From Cyprinodon diabolis (lineage: Eukaryota; Chordata; Actinopteri; Cyprinodontiformes; Cyprinodontidae), in the NCBI GenBank assembly GCA_030533445.1, contig CM060065.1, forward strand, positions 22,457,974 to 22,521,973: DNA of 64,000 nucleotides, in the 5' to 3' direction. This document shows, in pieces, positions 1 through 12,810 of this stretch. The position numbers were made by a program, and so were the translations under genes. The number at the start of each line of letters is the position of its first letter. The stretch's first letter is position 1. The notes beneath the pieces are model-generated. The model was not told where the DNA came from. It was given only the letters and a program-made list of their open reading frames with translations, and made no database searches.

Positions 1-235
1 GCTTCAAGTTCCGGTTCCTACGTCCTGTCTCGGCTACCCTCTTCCACTGAGCCTGCCTGTCTGCACCTGATCCTGTCTGCTCCTGTGCGTGACCACCTGG
101 TCATGCTCCTGGTCCCAGTCTGACTTTGAACCCTCCTGGAAGTCTGTGGATGCCTGGAAGTCTGGATCCTGCCACCTGTCTCTGTTCCTGCCTGATCTGG
201 ACCCAGGCATTTATCAAGGTAGCAGGTAGGCTTTT
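1..235 (+). repeat. CCTG-rich dispersed repeat, partial
   Basis: Pyrimidine-rich sequence with recurring cctgcctg/gatcctg words, in style like the inner parts of the LTR-like repeats at 40489-41200 and 47492-49080. It is cut by the window edge, so ends and class are unknown. Confidence 0.35.
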
Positions 236-453
236 ACATTTAATGTTTTAAGTGACACAGGTAAGAGGTATTTTAACGTAGTTAGACTGATTTGATTAAA
301 ATATTGTAATAATGTATTTTTTTAACAGGGTTGTCACTGCTTCCTGTTGTCCTTTAGAGTTAGATTTTTTATCTTTGATTCTTTTACCACCTTTTACATC
401 TGCTTTTTGTATCTGTACTTCTGTGTCCTTGAACCCCAGTTGGCCTCGGCAGC

Positions 454-706
454 TGGCCGCTCACACTGAACCTGGCTCTGCTGGAGGTTTCTTCCTGTTA
501 AAAGGGAGTTTCTCCTCTCCACTGTCGCTGCAAGCATGCTTAGTGTGAGGGATTACATTCGAGTCAATGAGTCCATGCAATCAACTGGAGTTCCTTAGAT
601 AGAAAACTTTGAATCAATCTGACTGTATGATATGGTTGAACTGTAAAGTGCCTTGAGATGACGTGTTGTGAATTGGCGCTATATAAATAAACTGAATTGA
701 ATTAAA
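454..706 (+). repeat. teleost LINE/SINE-type repeat with 'ctatataaataaa' tail
   Basis: Starts with cactgaacctggctctgctg and ends with the tail ccttgagatgacgtgttgtg...ggcgctatataaataaac followed by short tgaat repeats. Related segments occur at 38599-38690 (+), 16735-16855 (+, diverged), and the tail alone at 13994-14090 on the other strand. Confidence 0.7.
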
Positions 707-786
707 ATTTTTGTCTGCTCAGGTTGGATTGTTTTTCTTTAAAGTACTTACAACTATGACCATGCCAAATATGTTTAGCTTGTTTA

Positions 787-1146
787 TAGTGTTCCACCGT
801 TACCATTGCACCAATACCGATACCAGTACTGGACGGGGCCCCGATACTTCACTAAAATGGTGGTATCGGCATCAGTGAATATCGACCAATAGGGCACTGA
901 TACCATTTTGAGAGCCAAAAGTTTATTCAACTATTGGCACCTATTCCAGGAAAAAAAGTTCTACTGGATTCACTTTGCATTAGTCTTTATCCTGCTTCAC
1001 AAAGGCAGGCAGCAGATTGACAAAGCCATGATGGCAATTATTTTACATCCAAATAGTATGCAGTTCTTCAATATACACTCGAATACTGCACAGCCAGGTA
1101 TCGGGTATCGGTATCGGGGCCAAAAAATGGCATCGGCGCAACACTT
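787..1146. mobile_element. nonautonomous hAT-type element, 360 bp
   Basis: Flanked by exact 8-bp copies of CTTGTTTA (779-786 and 1147-1154). The ends agtgttcc and gcgcaacact are imperfect inverted repeats, and the subterminal parts hold inverted ccgatacc/ggtatcgg words. No transposase remains. Confidence 0.8.
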
Positions 1147-1154
1147 CTTGTTTA

Positions 1155-2602
1155 TGAGAATATCAAAATACAAATTGAGTATAGCCAGTTTAGGCAAATT
1201 GTATTATCTATAAGGCAAACAAGGTAAATGTCAAGAAAACAGATAAGCCAATGTTGGCAAGACGAGACAAGGAAATCTAATGAACAAGAATCCAGGTCAG
1301 AACTAGACACTGTAGGAAAAAACTAGATGGACATCTGCTCAAACTCTTTCAAAAATCTGGCAACTGGAGGCTGTAAGAACCACATATTAAAAGGTTGCAG
1401 AGCAGGTGCAGATTGTTTACTTGATTGAGTAGCTGCTCAGAGGGGAACACAGCTGCATGGAATGAACCAATTATCATAGCACCAGCGAGTGACTGACAGC
1501 CGAGGACAGAACATGACAATGCAATGCTACCACTGAACCAAATTAAACAAAAACAAACTGAAATTGTGAAAGATTTTGTCAATGATTAAATAAAAAAGAC
1601 AAAAGCCAAACAATCCTAACTAATCTAAGCAAACATATCAAATATACAATTTACATAAACCTTAAGATAAATTTGTTATGATGAAGCGATCGTGTGTTGG
1701 TTCCATAGGACAGTTTTGAGTTGAGCCACAGTCAGACATGCTGGCGACGCACAGTTTAATAATTTTAAAGAGGTTTTTAAAACTTTGAATATGAGATTAT
1801 TAGATGATTCTTGTTTCTTGCAAATAAAAAAAAAAGCTGTATCACTTTGCATTTTGGATACATGGACATTAATCGCTTATTGAAACAAAGATAAATTGAA
1901 CACATCCTAATAAATTTGTTATAATTTAATCTAATTTATCATCACCAATAAAGAAGTATGTTGCTTTATTTAGAGCCATTAAAAACAGGAATACAATTTT
2001 TCAGAAGCAAAAACATTGATGTAGAAATACAAATTTAATGTCCAAAGAGCTGTAAACTTTTGCTCTCTAGTAACAAGATTTAGAGATTTTTTTTTCCTGT
2101 TTCTGGTATATTATGCAAGTTCTATTAAGAGTTTTAAAAGAACACAGAGAACTGAGTACAGAAGACAGAAATCTGCGATTAAAGGGAAGATCACAGTACA
2201 AGATCACAAGAAGCCTTATCACAGCATTAAATTAAAGCTAGTTAGACACAGCCCAGACAAGAGAGCTATCGTTGGAGGCCAAGATATCCCAAAGTTTTAG
2301 GGATATATTTCAGAGGTCATACTAATCTGTTTTGTTTTTGTTTTTATTTAAGAAATAAGATACTTTAATCACGCTTAATCCTCATATAGAGAGGGAAAAA
2401 AAAAAAAAACTCAACAAATAGTCTATAGCCACTTCACACAAATTCAGTTATCGGGCCCAAGTCACCATGTGCATAAAAAACACACACACAGATAAAAGAT
2501 ATCTTTTTCTTATAGACAAAAATCTGGCAAGCATTCCTCCCGAAAACTTGTTTGTCTTTTTTATAACCATAAAACATAAATTGCCATCACCATCTGCTGC
2601 CA
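1155..2602. other. unassigned intron sequence
   Basis: AT-rich, no exon, no terminal repeats or recognised family. Confidence 0.5.
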
Positions 2603-2610
2603 GTGCTTAC

Positions 2611-3149
2611 TAGGGTTGTCACGATACTAAACTTTTCAACTCGATACCGATACTAAGGAAAATATTCGATACTCGATACCATTTTTGATACCACAAGGAT
2701 AAAAACTCCAAATTTCAACAGAAATATTTTGATTAATAATTAAAATTCAATAAATAAATAAATACAATAAACAATAAGAACAACATTTTGAGGTTGTTTG
2801 CTGCGCACAGTATTAAGCAAGCTTGATAAAAAACTTACAAAATTAAAATTAAGTGTTCCTTCCTTGGCTCTGCTTTGCACACATAACAATGACACTAGCC
2901 AAACCGGTTAAAAAACAAAAAATAATTCTCAGCAGCTGCACCTGTTACAGAAAAAGTCTGAAACTGAAAAGAATTATTCAATCACACAGTGTTGTGAAAG
3001 TGCATTGTCCTCTATGCTGCACTTTAGATGAATGTTTAGGTGCCACTGGTGGTAGCACTGTATCGATACTTTTGAAAATGAGTATTGTATCTGGATACAA
3101 CGTATCAGTATCGATACTTTTTTTAATATCGATACTTTTGACAACCCTA
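2611..3149. mobile_element. nonautonomous hAT-type element, 539 bp
   Basis: Ends tagggttgtc and gacaaccta-type (gacaacccta) are perfect 10-bp inverted repeats. They are flanked by exact 8-bp GTGCTTAC duplications (2603-2610 and 3150-3157). Subterminal cgatac/gtatcg words are repeated in opposite orientation. An open frame across the middle has no recognised domain. Confidence 0.9.
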
Positions 3150-3157
3150 GTGCTTAC

Positions 3158-4762
3158 TCACCGTCCATCAACTTGGCAGCTTTGTCAGCTTTATCTACTG
3201 ATTTAGTGAACACCAACATTCTTATTGTATTCAGACAGCTACTCATTAATTCTTCTTGGCATCCATTATTATTTACCACTTTTGAAAACTTGATTTTGTA
3301 CTTTTCCTATTTCTTTTCACAATTGTTTGAATCTCTAACTTCCTTATTTACTCACTGAAAACTTGCACAATAACTTACAAATATACAAAAATGCTTAAGT
3401 TTACTAATAAATGGACAGAAAACATGTACAATACAGACCTAAAACATAAAAGGCCATCAGAAAACCTCAGAAAACAATCCTTCTCGGACCCAATTAAAAT
3501 GGCTTTTTAAAAGCCACCCACAAACCTCTTATGAGAGTTCCGTACTTCATCCTTTCTCTACATTATTTTCTTTATCTTCCAATTTCCTTAAAAAAGTTTG
3601 TCACCCCAGTCTCCTTCACCAAAACAGTGGTCAATTCATGATACTTTCTCATCACCTAATTTTTAAACTTAATATTACAATGTTAATGCCTACTACACAC
3701 AAAGTTTTACTTTTTCATCAAGCCTTAGTAAAGCCACAATCCAATGTGTGTGTGTTATGTATTTTATTAATACCCAAGCTTTACAAAATGCAACTGCTTG
3801 GCATTTTTCAGATCTCTACTCCTGATATAATGGAGCTTACACATTGATGCTCGCAAAGAGGTACTGTCTGTCATACTTAGACTTTTTGTTAAGACTAAGG
3901 AAAAAGCTTTTTAGATAATGTTCAACATGTGTATACCTGAGGACCAGCAGCTCTGGAAAAGCCTTGGAAAGGTCAAAGCATAGGATGCTTTTGCACATTT
4001 CCAGATAAAAAAAAAAAAAAAACAGTAACTGGGGTGTAAATCTGGACGTCTTTAATAAATTATTTAGAAATTCCAGATGCTGTGATTCGTCAGTTTTCTG
4101 CTGTAGTGATGAGATATCTGTGTGTTTACTGATGTCTTGCTCAAGGGTCGGGCCAAAATATAATCAGGTCAAACTTTGCTGCCGTAACATCCAGCAGCTG
4201 CTGCCCTGGGAAGGCTGTGATCTCAATGATATATTTGCTGCAGAGTTCTTAAAAGAGATCAGCAGCAAAGAGCATGATGCTGAGTCAGAAGAACTGCTTA
4301 AATCGCTGTAAAGATCAGACAAACAAAATTCAAGTAAAGCTTGAAGCCAACTTCGACGGATAAGGAAACACTACAATACAATACAATACAACAAAAGAAA
4401 AAAAAGGTTCCTCAGAGGACAGAAAAAAATGCTATATTAAACACACAAAAAATTGTGTATGATACTTGTGCAGAATTACATTTATCCATATTAAACTATT
4501 CAATTGCAGAAGGCTTTTTTGTCTTGAATTTACTCTGAAGCTTTCCATTGAATGGAATCAGCCAGAAGTGCTTTATCAAACAGCAGCAATTAAAAGCATG
4601 CCTCAAGTTCACTTCCAGACGACTCAATTCTTTTTTATGCCATTCAATTAAACAACACTGTCTTAAAGATTGACTATAAGCTTGCAATCAATATTTTTGG
4701 AATGATATGACATGATATACCTTGCTTTGTCAGCCAAGGTGCAAAACTTCTGCAAACATGTA
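3158..4762. other. unassigned intron sequence
   Basis: AT-rich; a short (aatac)n run at 4374-4390 is the only structure seen. The 63-codon frame at 4120-4311 has no recognised domain. Confidence 0.5.
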
Positions 4763-4767
4763 GACAT

Positions 4768-5193
4768 TGTCATGATCCTGCCCTTTGTGGCTTTTATGGT
4801 TCTGTTTAAGTTTCTTTTTGAGTTTTCATTTACATTTTTATTTCTATCATTCTATGTTTTCTTGGTTTTATGTTATTATAGTTGTTTTGTAGTTACACTT
4901 AAGCCCCTTTTCCCCAGTTGCCCCCTGGTGCTCTTTTCCTTTCCTCTAGGCTCTTTTCTACCTGCTTCTGTCCACACCTGCTCTTATTTAACTGATTACT
5001 CCAATCTTGGTTCTGCTGGTTTCTCTTCATTACCTACTCCTCATGTGTGTTTCTCCCTAGTGTCTCTTGGTTTTTTTTTAATTCCTGTTTATTGTTTTTG
5101 GATTTATGCTTCTGTTACAATTTGTTCATTCATTAAATAAGCAAAACTCATCTCTGCTTTTTGGTCCTCAACCAACCTCCACCCAACCTGACA
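4768..5193 (+). mobile_element. probable solo LTR, 426 bp
   Basis: Begins tgtcatgatcctg and ends aacctgaca, so it has TG...CA borders with a 5-bp inverted TGTCA/TGACA. It is flanked by exact 5-bp GACAT copies (4763-4767, 5194-5198). It is T-rich and contains an attaaataag signal near the 3' end, as expected of an LTR. No inner retroelement genes remain. The long open frame inside is a by-product of its pyrimidine bias. Confidence 0.75.
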
Positions 5194-5198
5194 GACAT

Positions 5199-8042
5199 TG
5201 GTTTACTCACGAGGCAGAATACAGGTAGCTGGAGTCAACATAAGAACTACAGTAAATAATACATGTATGCAAGGAGTAAATATACATATAGACAGATTGC
5301 ATTTGATTTAAAGCAAACGTTTAAGACCCAGCAACATAACTGATACTGTAGACACCATCAGAGTTTCAATCAAAATAATAATTCGAAATAGAATAAAAGA
5401 AATGATTTACACTTACAACATCATAAGGACCTATTTCAACTATCTGCAATGTTTGCAGAGTTCATCATGTAAGCTATAACACACTCCTCTCCATTTTAGG
5501 TTCTTAAGAGTACAGTTAAAATAGTGATATGTGTAGTCAGAAAACAGCTTAATTTTGCTCAAAATATAAACTAAACATGGCAAACTATAACCATTGCTGG
5601 TGCTGCATTAACTGGTTGCCTTGCTAATAAGTAGACAACTCAGCCTTGGTTGTTAAACCAACATCTTACTGTACCACATCTGGTAGGAGGAATCTGATCT
5701 CTCCCCACAGCCCAAGATAGTGTGACTGCTCTTTTTAAAATCTTTATTTATGCATAATAAATTAAGATCTGATACAATATTACTGGAATATGCTCCTTTT
5801 AGTCAAGTCAAATTACTATGTGTTTCATGAAAAATCAAACCTTTATCTCAAGAGGTGTTACAGCGCATACAGAATAGGAGACTCTTTACAAACACAATAT
5901 GGGAAGGCTCAAACAAAGGTTGGTCTGCTTTATTTTTTTTCTCTGTGTTTTCTTTAATTTCCAGAAGAGTTTATAAACACATTTTTAAACCCAGTTTTTA
6001 TTATTTTGTTAGTACAAGACAGCAGGTGAGTTACAGACACAGAAAAATAGACATCTGAGAGCCAAAACTTCTTATTCATTTATGCATGGGGCCAATCACA
6101 GAGTCCATTACTGAGGGTGAGAGTTTAAAAAAGGGTGTTTTTTTCAAAACCTTGTCACTGCAAAGATAGATGGAGCTGGTCTGGTTGCCATGGTAACTCC
6201 CAACTGCCTATTTGCCAGGATCCATAATAATTTCCTATCAGCTGCTGCACCAAGAAGACTGAGGAACCCTTACTGATTTGCCTATTCACACAAGCGTATG
6301 GTTTATTGCATGATAAGCCCACAAGTGCATCACGTGCATCAATGTGCTACAGAAAAGCCTGGAACAGCACAGTGGGACCCAACACTGAAACCAGGAATGG
6401 AGAGAAAGGAGATAAATTCCCAGCATCACTTGATCTTTCCCACTTCATCTCCTGCAGGTCCAAAAACAATCCTCTGTTTTATCTTTTGTTTTCCCTTCAT
6501 GTCCAACAGCACAATCCCATGGACTTACTCTATTTTTGAGCACTTATTTTCTTATATCTGATGTTGCACAAAATACATGTGATACCAAGCATGTGCAGTT
6601 TCATGTGACTTGTTCTCTGATCTGGCTGTGTGTTTTTGCCTGTAGGTGCAGGCATGTAGCATGCTGATGTTAGCTGTGACAGCCATGCTCCTCTTAGTGA
6701 AGCATAGAGCTGCTAGACTTGATGCTTCTCAATCTTACACCCACCCACCACCTCCTCTCCTTTTTGTCTGGAAACATAAACTTTATGTTCTGATTCTTCC
6801 TACTGTTCTCCTGTAAATATGCCCTTGTGGTTTTGCAGCAGAAGATTTAACATGTTCCACTCTCCGCACTGCAAGTAAACAAAAGACAAACATCCTGTGA
6901 TAACGATGGTCAGGTACTTCACTGTAAATGAGTGAAAATTTACAACAAGAAAGACAAAGAAAATCTGTCGCTCCTTGGGATTAACATACTGTATAGGGAA
7001 AATAGCAACTGTTTAGTCTAGATAAAGCTATGATGGTACTGATTAACCTGGCTATTTGAGATTTGAAATATCCTATTAAACAAAATATTGCATCCAAGCA
7101 GTCTTTTTTTCAACATCACTAATATTATACAGCTATATCAATTTGATATACTGTAAAGAAAAGTAAGAACAGATGAGGGTTGGCTTTGAACTTTTGCACA
7201 AATCATGACTTTGCCTTGTTACGAAAACAGTAACTGCAGTGTAATGCAAAGAAAGCTTTTTGCCCACTTTTAAAATCAACAAAACTTGATGTGGAGATGT
7301 GAGAAAAACAGAACATATTTAGCCCTTGAATTAAAAAAAGGTTTAATGAATAAAAAAAAAAAGGTAATATAATAAGTGAGAAGAAATAAAGTTTCTTTTC
7401 ACGTATTCTGTTGTGCATTTATGCCAAAATGAAAGACAGCTGAAGGTCAGCTGCATCATCAGGGGAGCTGAACTGTTAATGTTTGGGTGATAATTGAAAT
7501 TGTACCCTTCAAGCGACCTTTTCTGACCATCAAAGAGCATTGCAGAAAGTGTATTTGTGTGCTCAGTCCTGCTGTGGGTGTGCACTTGTGTCACAACTGC
7601 TTCAACTGTAGTTCTCCTCCCTTTATTTTCTCTCCTGACATTCACTTTCTTTAGAATTCCCTGCTTTCTACACTTAGCACGTGCTCCTCCTTCCTTCACC
7701 CCACCCCCCAACAAGAATATCATCACTTCACTTTAGAGCTCACAAGCACCTCAGCAACGTTACTATAGTAACAGAGGAACAACATCAGATTGGCTGTTTC
7801 TGGTGTCTTGGAGGTGTGTCCTATCAGCCATCCTTTCCCTGTCCACTCACTGAGATTTTTGCTGTCTCTGCTTAATCTATTAGAAAACAAGACCATCATC
7901 CTGTTTATAAATCTGTTGTCATAATGAGTCACTCTGTGCTTCATTAGAGCAGCAAAAAGCAGCTTCCACATCAGTTAGTCACTAGTTTATTAGTCCTAAT
8001 TTGAGAAAACTATCTGTATCATACAAGGGCACACATATACAC
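5199..8042. other. unassigned intron sequence
   Basis: No recognised exon or repeat. Short open frames lack homologous motifs and look like chance. Confidence 0.5.
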
Positions 8043-8290
8043 AGTGTTGAGAAAAATATTTAATTCCCATTCCATACAGATTTCCTGGGAATTTTCTCTT
8101 CTGTAAAAACGATAATTTCATTCATTATGGATGAAAAGGTATCAAACTAATGCCAAATAAATACTTTTGCCACCTTTCATGGCATTTACTCTCATCAAAC
8201 GTTTAGGATAGCTGGCACTGATATCAATGTGGGAGGAAATTTCTCCTACTCTTCTTTGCAAAATTGTTTTATCTTAGTGATTTTGAAAGG
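8043..8290. repeat. degraded DNA-transposon-like fragment
   Basis: Contains words such as gttgagaaaaatattt, gatagctggcactgatatca and cttctttgcaaaattgtttt that resemble a common teleost Tc1-type element, but no frame or terminal repeat survives. Family call from memory only. Confidence 0.3.
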
Positions 8291-9724
8291 TTTTTGAAAA
8301 GTACACATTTAAGGTCATAGCACAGCATTTCAAATGAAATCTCTGTCCTTCTAAGCACAACATTTGAATAGCTGATACAAAAGCCTAATGAACACCGAAC
8401 CTGTAATATGAAGAAAGTATTTTTCTAACAAGTAGGACAAGAGATTAAAAAAGTTAAAAAGTTACAAATCATAGCCTGGTCTACGGATAATCAGTCACTG
8501 TCTATCAGTTTTTAAGGAATTCGGTGGTGATGAATTTCTGTTCAAGATCTCATTCCTTTTACATAAACTCTGTTTTAATCAATCATTTCTATGGGACACT
8601 TTACCATTAGCTTAATAGACAAATAGGATCTTTCAATTTTTAATCAGAGGCTTTGGAAGCTTTTCCAGTGTTAAAGAATCACATCACTCATTTCGATTTA
8701 AGTAAAGTCTCACACTGACAAGATGCCAGATCAAATTCAGTGAACAAAATGAGTAATTTTACAGTAATTAAATTGCATGTAGTTCGTCTCTATTTTTCTG
8801 TCATATCCTATTTAACAAGAAAAATGAATTGTAGACACCTAAATGAAGGTAACCAGAGGCAGATTAATAGGTGATGCAGAGAAATGTTCCTATTGGGCTA
8901 GACTGGTTGGATTTTGAAACTCAGTCTTTGGATTGCTTGTTTATGAAGTGATGTGAGATACCATAAGACTCTTGCAAGGGTGAAAAAGCCTGTCTTCTGG
9001 CAGGTCTGGGGAGAGAATAAAGATAAGACTAGATCCAAATGAGCAAAGAAAGAAAGTGGAGAGAAGAAAAGCTCCTTTGTGACTTTGTACCTTTCTAAAC
9101 TGAGATCGCCATCTCACTCTCCATCTTTTGGAGGCTTATTGAGTATGCGAGTGTGCAGCCAAACAAGACCTTCAATTTAGACTGCAGTTTCTTCCTTTCT
9201 GACTTGTTTCTTTGAATAAGCTACAAATAATTATAGACAATAAAAGTTAAATGTTCTGGGATCAACAGACTATGAGAACAAATTATTATTATTTTTTTAT
9301 TTGCAATTGGATTTTTCTGTACGTAAATTCAGATTATTCCTATATTTAAAACATATAAAAACACATATGGCATATGTCAGCTGAATACTGACTGTAGAGT
9401 TAAGCCCCTTGGAGTCGTTGGACTTAATAAGTACTACACAGGTATCAGCCATTTGCTATTTTATTATGGGTATTTAACATGATCTGTTGTTTTATTCTTC
9501 TCACAACAGAGTTCCTTGTAAAATGCTTTTGTATAGTAAGGCTTAGAATGAAGTCCCTTACATCTAAATCTTAATCTTACTATACATTTCTGCTCCTTTT
9601 TTTAGTTATAATCATTTCTCCTGCTGTGTATTTCATTCTAGGAAAAAATCACTCTTCCTGACATGCTATCATCAGTTATCTCTGATTTACTGACGCTACC
9701 CTGACCTTAATACTTAATACTACT
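8291..9724. other. unassigned intron sequence
   Basis: Nothing recognised on either strand. Confidence 0.5.
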
Positions 9725-10071
9725 GTTACACAATCTTTTGAGGCAATCATTGGAATCAAACAATCACTGTAACTGCCAATGAGATTTCTGCTCCTCTCAG
9801 CAGGTATTTTGGTCCACTCCTCACGGGCAAACTGCTCCAGCTGTCTCAGGCATAAAGGGTGCCTTTTCCAGATTACATGTTTCAGCTCTTTCCAAAGATG
9901 CTCATCAGGTTTTAGGTCCGTTTTCATAGAAGGTCTCTTTAGAATAGTCCAATGTGTTCCTCTTAGCAATTCTTTGGTTTTTTTTAGCTGTTCGGGGTCA
10001 TTATCCTGTTGCAAGACCAGACTTTCTGATACTGTGCAGTACATTTCTCCCCAGAATCTGTTGATAGTCAT
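9725..10071 (-). pseudogene. Tc1-like transposase C-terminal fragment
   Basis: The minus strand keeps LQQDNDPEQLKKTKELLRGT, KPDEHLWKELKHVIWKRHP and the end EEWTKIPAERSRNLIGSYSD, aligning by eye with the last third of Tc1 transposase from the second catalytic Asp to the terminus. The N-terminal DNA-binding part and first Asp are missing. The usual DPKH and SPDLNPIE motifs are altered, so this is a dead remnant. Confidence 0.8.
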
Positions 10072-10277
10072 GAGATTTTGAATGGAGCTTGAAATTAATT
10101 TATTCCATATGTGTACAGAGTAAGTTCTTGACGTGATTTAAGCCCGATTTACACTGTAGTTTGTTATCCTAACACAGGCAGGGGGGCGTACTTTAATTTA
10201 TTTGATTGAATAACATATTTGCCAAATCAGGGTGGACATTGATAGTAAAGGTATTGCACAACACATGCTTGTATGTG

Positions 10278-10278
<1 letters not shown>

Positions 10279-10338
<60 letters not shown>
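10279..10338. repeat. TA microsatellite, about 60 bp
   Basis: Uninterrupted alternating TA tract, about 30 units. Confidence 0.95.
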
Positions 10339-10341
<3 letters not shown>

Positions 10342-10534
10342 TAGGGGGGTTAAGGAATACAACACAAAGCCACTGTTAAACGTTTCTGATTTTCAACATC
10401 ATCATACGACATTGTTGTCGCTATTCATCTTTCACACAGCCACTTGGTGCTCATGGGAAATGTTGTTTTCCTTTAGCTTTTTACCACACGGGGGGGCAAA
10501 ATTTACCAAAACTGAAAGTTCTGGAATATAGAGA

Positions 10535-10690
10535 CTCTCAACATGCTTGTAGCATGGGAAACCCACTTAGAGGAGTAATTATACCAATATTGGAAAAAAA
10601 TATATATATTCATATTTTGCATTTAAGATAAAAAAAATTGACAGTTTAATCGATTAGCAAAATAATGGCTAGTTGCAGGCCTAATTATTT
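10535..10690. repeat. dispersed repeat fragment shared with 33350-33480
   Basis: tatagagactct..acatgc, cccacttagag.agtaattatacca and catttaagataaaaaaaa recur at 33350-33480. It ends cgattagcaaaataatggct then agttgcaggcc, the sort of end found in teleost hAT elements with a 'ctgcaacta' terminus. Confidence 0.55.
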
Positions 10691-10711
10691 ATTTATTTTG
10701 TGTTTTTACCT

Positions 10712-10873
10712 CACTAGTGGCTCGTTTTTGGACAGTAGGCTGACAGGAAAGGGGGTATGAGAGAGGGAGAGACATGCAAAGAACCATAGATCGGAGTCAA
10801 ATCCAGATCAGCCGAGTCAAGGACTTATTCCCCCATTGGTCGTGGGCTTTAACCACTGCAGCACGAAAGCACA
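10712..10873 (-). repeat. tRNA-derived SINE
   Basis: Read on the minus strand: a tRNA-like head (gctgcagtggttaaagccc, later ctggatttgactccgatc as a decayed B box) followed by the body ctttgcatgtctctccctct and the tail tttcctgtcagcctactgtc, known from abundant teleost SINEs. Confidence 0.7.
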
Positions 10874-12682
10874 CCATGCTTTTAATGTTTTAAATATAAA
10901 GAAAAATGCACTTAAAGTGTAGGTCTTTTATAAAAAACAATAAACTCTTGTGGAAATCTCTTTACAACCAAACATTTTCATCCCATCAAATGCTTCACTT
11001 CTGTTCTCAATGCTCTTGTGGGAAAGCCTCCGTACCGCCCCAAATCTCTGCAAATTGTCAAAGTAAACCAAGACAAACATCAAACTTTGATTCAGGAGGA
11101 AGATGAGCGTCCATGAAGGCTACTAAATGGTAGTTCTGAGAATGATTACAACCACAAGCTTCACTCAGTTCTTTCTAATTTTTCCACAACAAACACAAAT
11201 AACTGATGAGCTTCTGGTAAGTTTCCCTCTCTCCTTTTGGACAAGACATAGTAAGCATCACCGTCCATGATTCTGAGAGAAAGAGAATTTGAATAAGATG
11301 ATGCCTCATTGGATTTGGATGCTTATATTTCTAAGCACAATTTTCCCACTACAGAGTGAAGACATCTAAATGGTGATGACTTAAAGGAGGCAGCTGGCAT
11401 CTGCTGCTATGTGAGGCTTTTAATTAAAGCTGTGGGATATACAGCCAACTGTGACTGTGCTTTATTCAGCTAACCAGGCCTTTATGACTCCAGTGTGTGT
11501 GGTAAATTGTTAAAGGAAAACCCAGCATAAGTTCTAGATCAATTAAGAAAACACTCATGCAGTGTCACTGAGTTTCTCCAACCTTACTGGTATAAACACT
11601 AGCTGGAGTAACCATGTTCTTGCCACATCTGAGCTGGCAGCGACTTGTTTCTAGGCCAGTGAATGCCTTCATTTTGGCCTGAACTCCTCACCAACCAGTA
11701 TCCGGGTAATGTTCTCACTTACATATCAGTTGGGCGCCATAGCCTGCAGTGAGAGCCGTTCATGTGATATGACCTTTCATTTGGTTTGAAGAGAAAGAAA
11801 GAGACATACAGCAGCACCCAGCTCCCCTCTCACTGCCTCTGCAATAAAGCCAGAGCAATAAAGGCCAGCTGTCTTTTAACTTATCAAACACTCAAATCCA
11901 CTGTTGTAGTTGATGTGGAAAAGTAAGCAAAGGAGTGATGGTGTTTTGTATAAATCTACACCATTTATAGCACAAAAAACATCCATCAAATCCTCTAAAA
12001 CCAGCCGAGCACCGTAATCAACCTTTCTGCTGATCACTGAACCTTGCTATCCAGAGATGGAAAAAAGCCTTTGAAATGTCAGTAGATAAAATGAGCTTGT
12101 GTGCAGAGATGAAGATAATCTTAACACAGATTTGTTCTCAGTTTGCTGGGAGGACTCCTGCCTTTAGCTCTCTGCAAAATACTCTGCGGCTTCACTGTAA
12201 AGATTTTATTATAACTTTTACAAATAAATTATAAAAGACAGCATGTGATTTTTTTTCTTGTTTTACAGTGATATATTCCTTTTTTACATCACTTTACCAA
12301 CATTAGTTACCCATTATTGGTGATTTACCTATTTGTAATAGAGCTGAAACTAGCCCTACAGTCTGTAGCTTACTTTATAATCACTATTTTTACTTCTGTT
12401 CACTTTAGGCTTAGAATTTAAATAAAATCAGTTCTTACAAACACTCTTTTGCAAAAAAGACACTTTACTAACTTAACCCACAACCCATAAAAGGTTAAAG
12501 AGTGAATATGGGATTAAGATTTAACTGATTGGATTAATTTGAATTTGATTTAGGACTTATTTAACATTGGCGTTGCGTTGAGGTGAGATCCTCAGTCAAT
12601 GTGCGGTTCTCTACCAGTTCTGTCACACCACCACTCTTCTACATAGTTTAATGTAGACAAGTAATAATCTCATGCTGCTCTC
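10874..12682. other. unassigned intron sequence, partly low in repeats
   Basis: 11380-11900 is less AT-biased than its surroundings and free of recognised repeats. It is a candidate for conserved non-coding DNA, which only an alignment could show. Confidence 0.35.
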
Positions 12683-12805
12683 CAAAAAGGTTAGGTTAAT
12701 TAGCTTCTTTAAATTCTCCTTAGGTGTGTGTGAATGGTTGTTTGACCTGTTTGTCTCTGTGTTGCCCTGCGATGGACTGGCGAGCTGTCCAGGGTGTATC
12801 CCTTA
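12683..12805 (+). repeat. ubiquitous teleost repeat, 3' fragment
   Basis: ggttaggttaattagcttct, ttaaattctccttaggtgtg and ctctgtgttgccctgcgatg are standard words of a very common fish repeat, also present more fully at 50282-50602. It breaks off exactly where the duplicated block at 12811 begins. Confidence 0.7.
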
Positions 12806-12810
12806 AAAAA

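Noticed and set aside
2853..3206. 117-codon open frame
   Set aside because: It crosses the right end of the hAT element at 3149 into flanking DNA and has no domain.
4712..5140. 142-codon open frame rich in Phe and Leu
   Set aside because: It lies mostly in the T-rich solo LTR; the composition explains the hydrophobic reading.
7343..7726. 127-codon minus-strand open frame
   Set aside because: No conserved motif; charged and low-complexity; chance.
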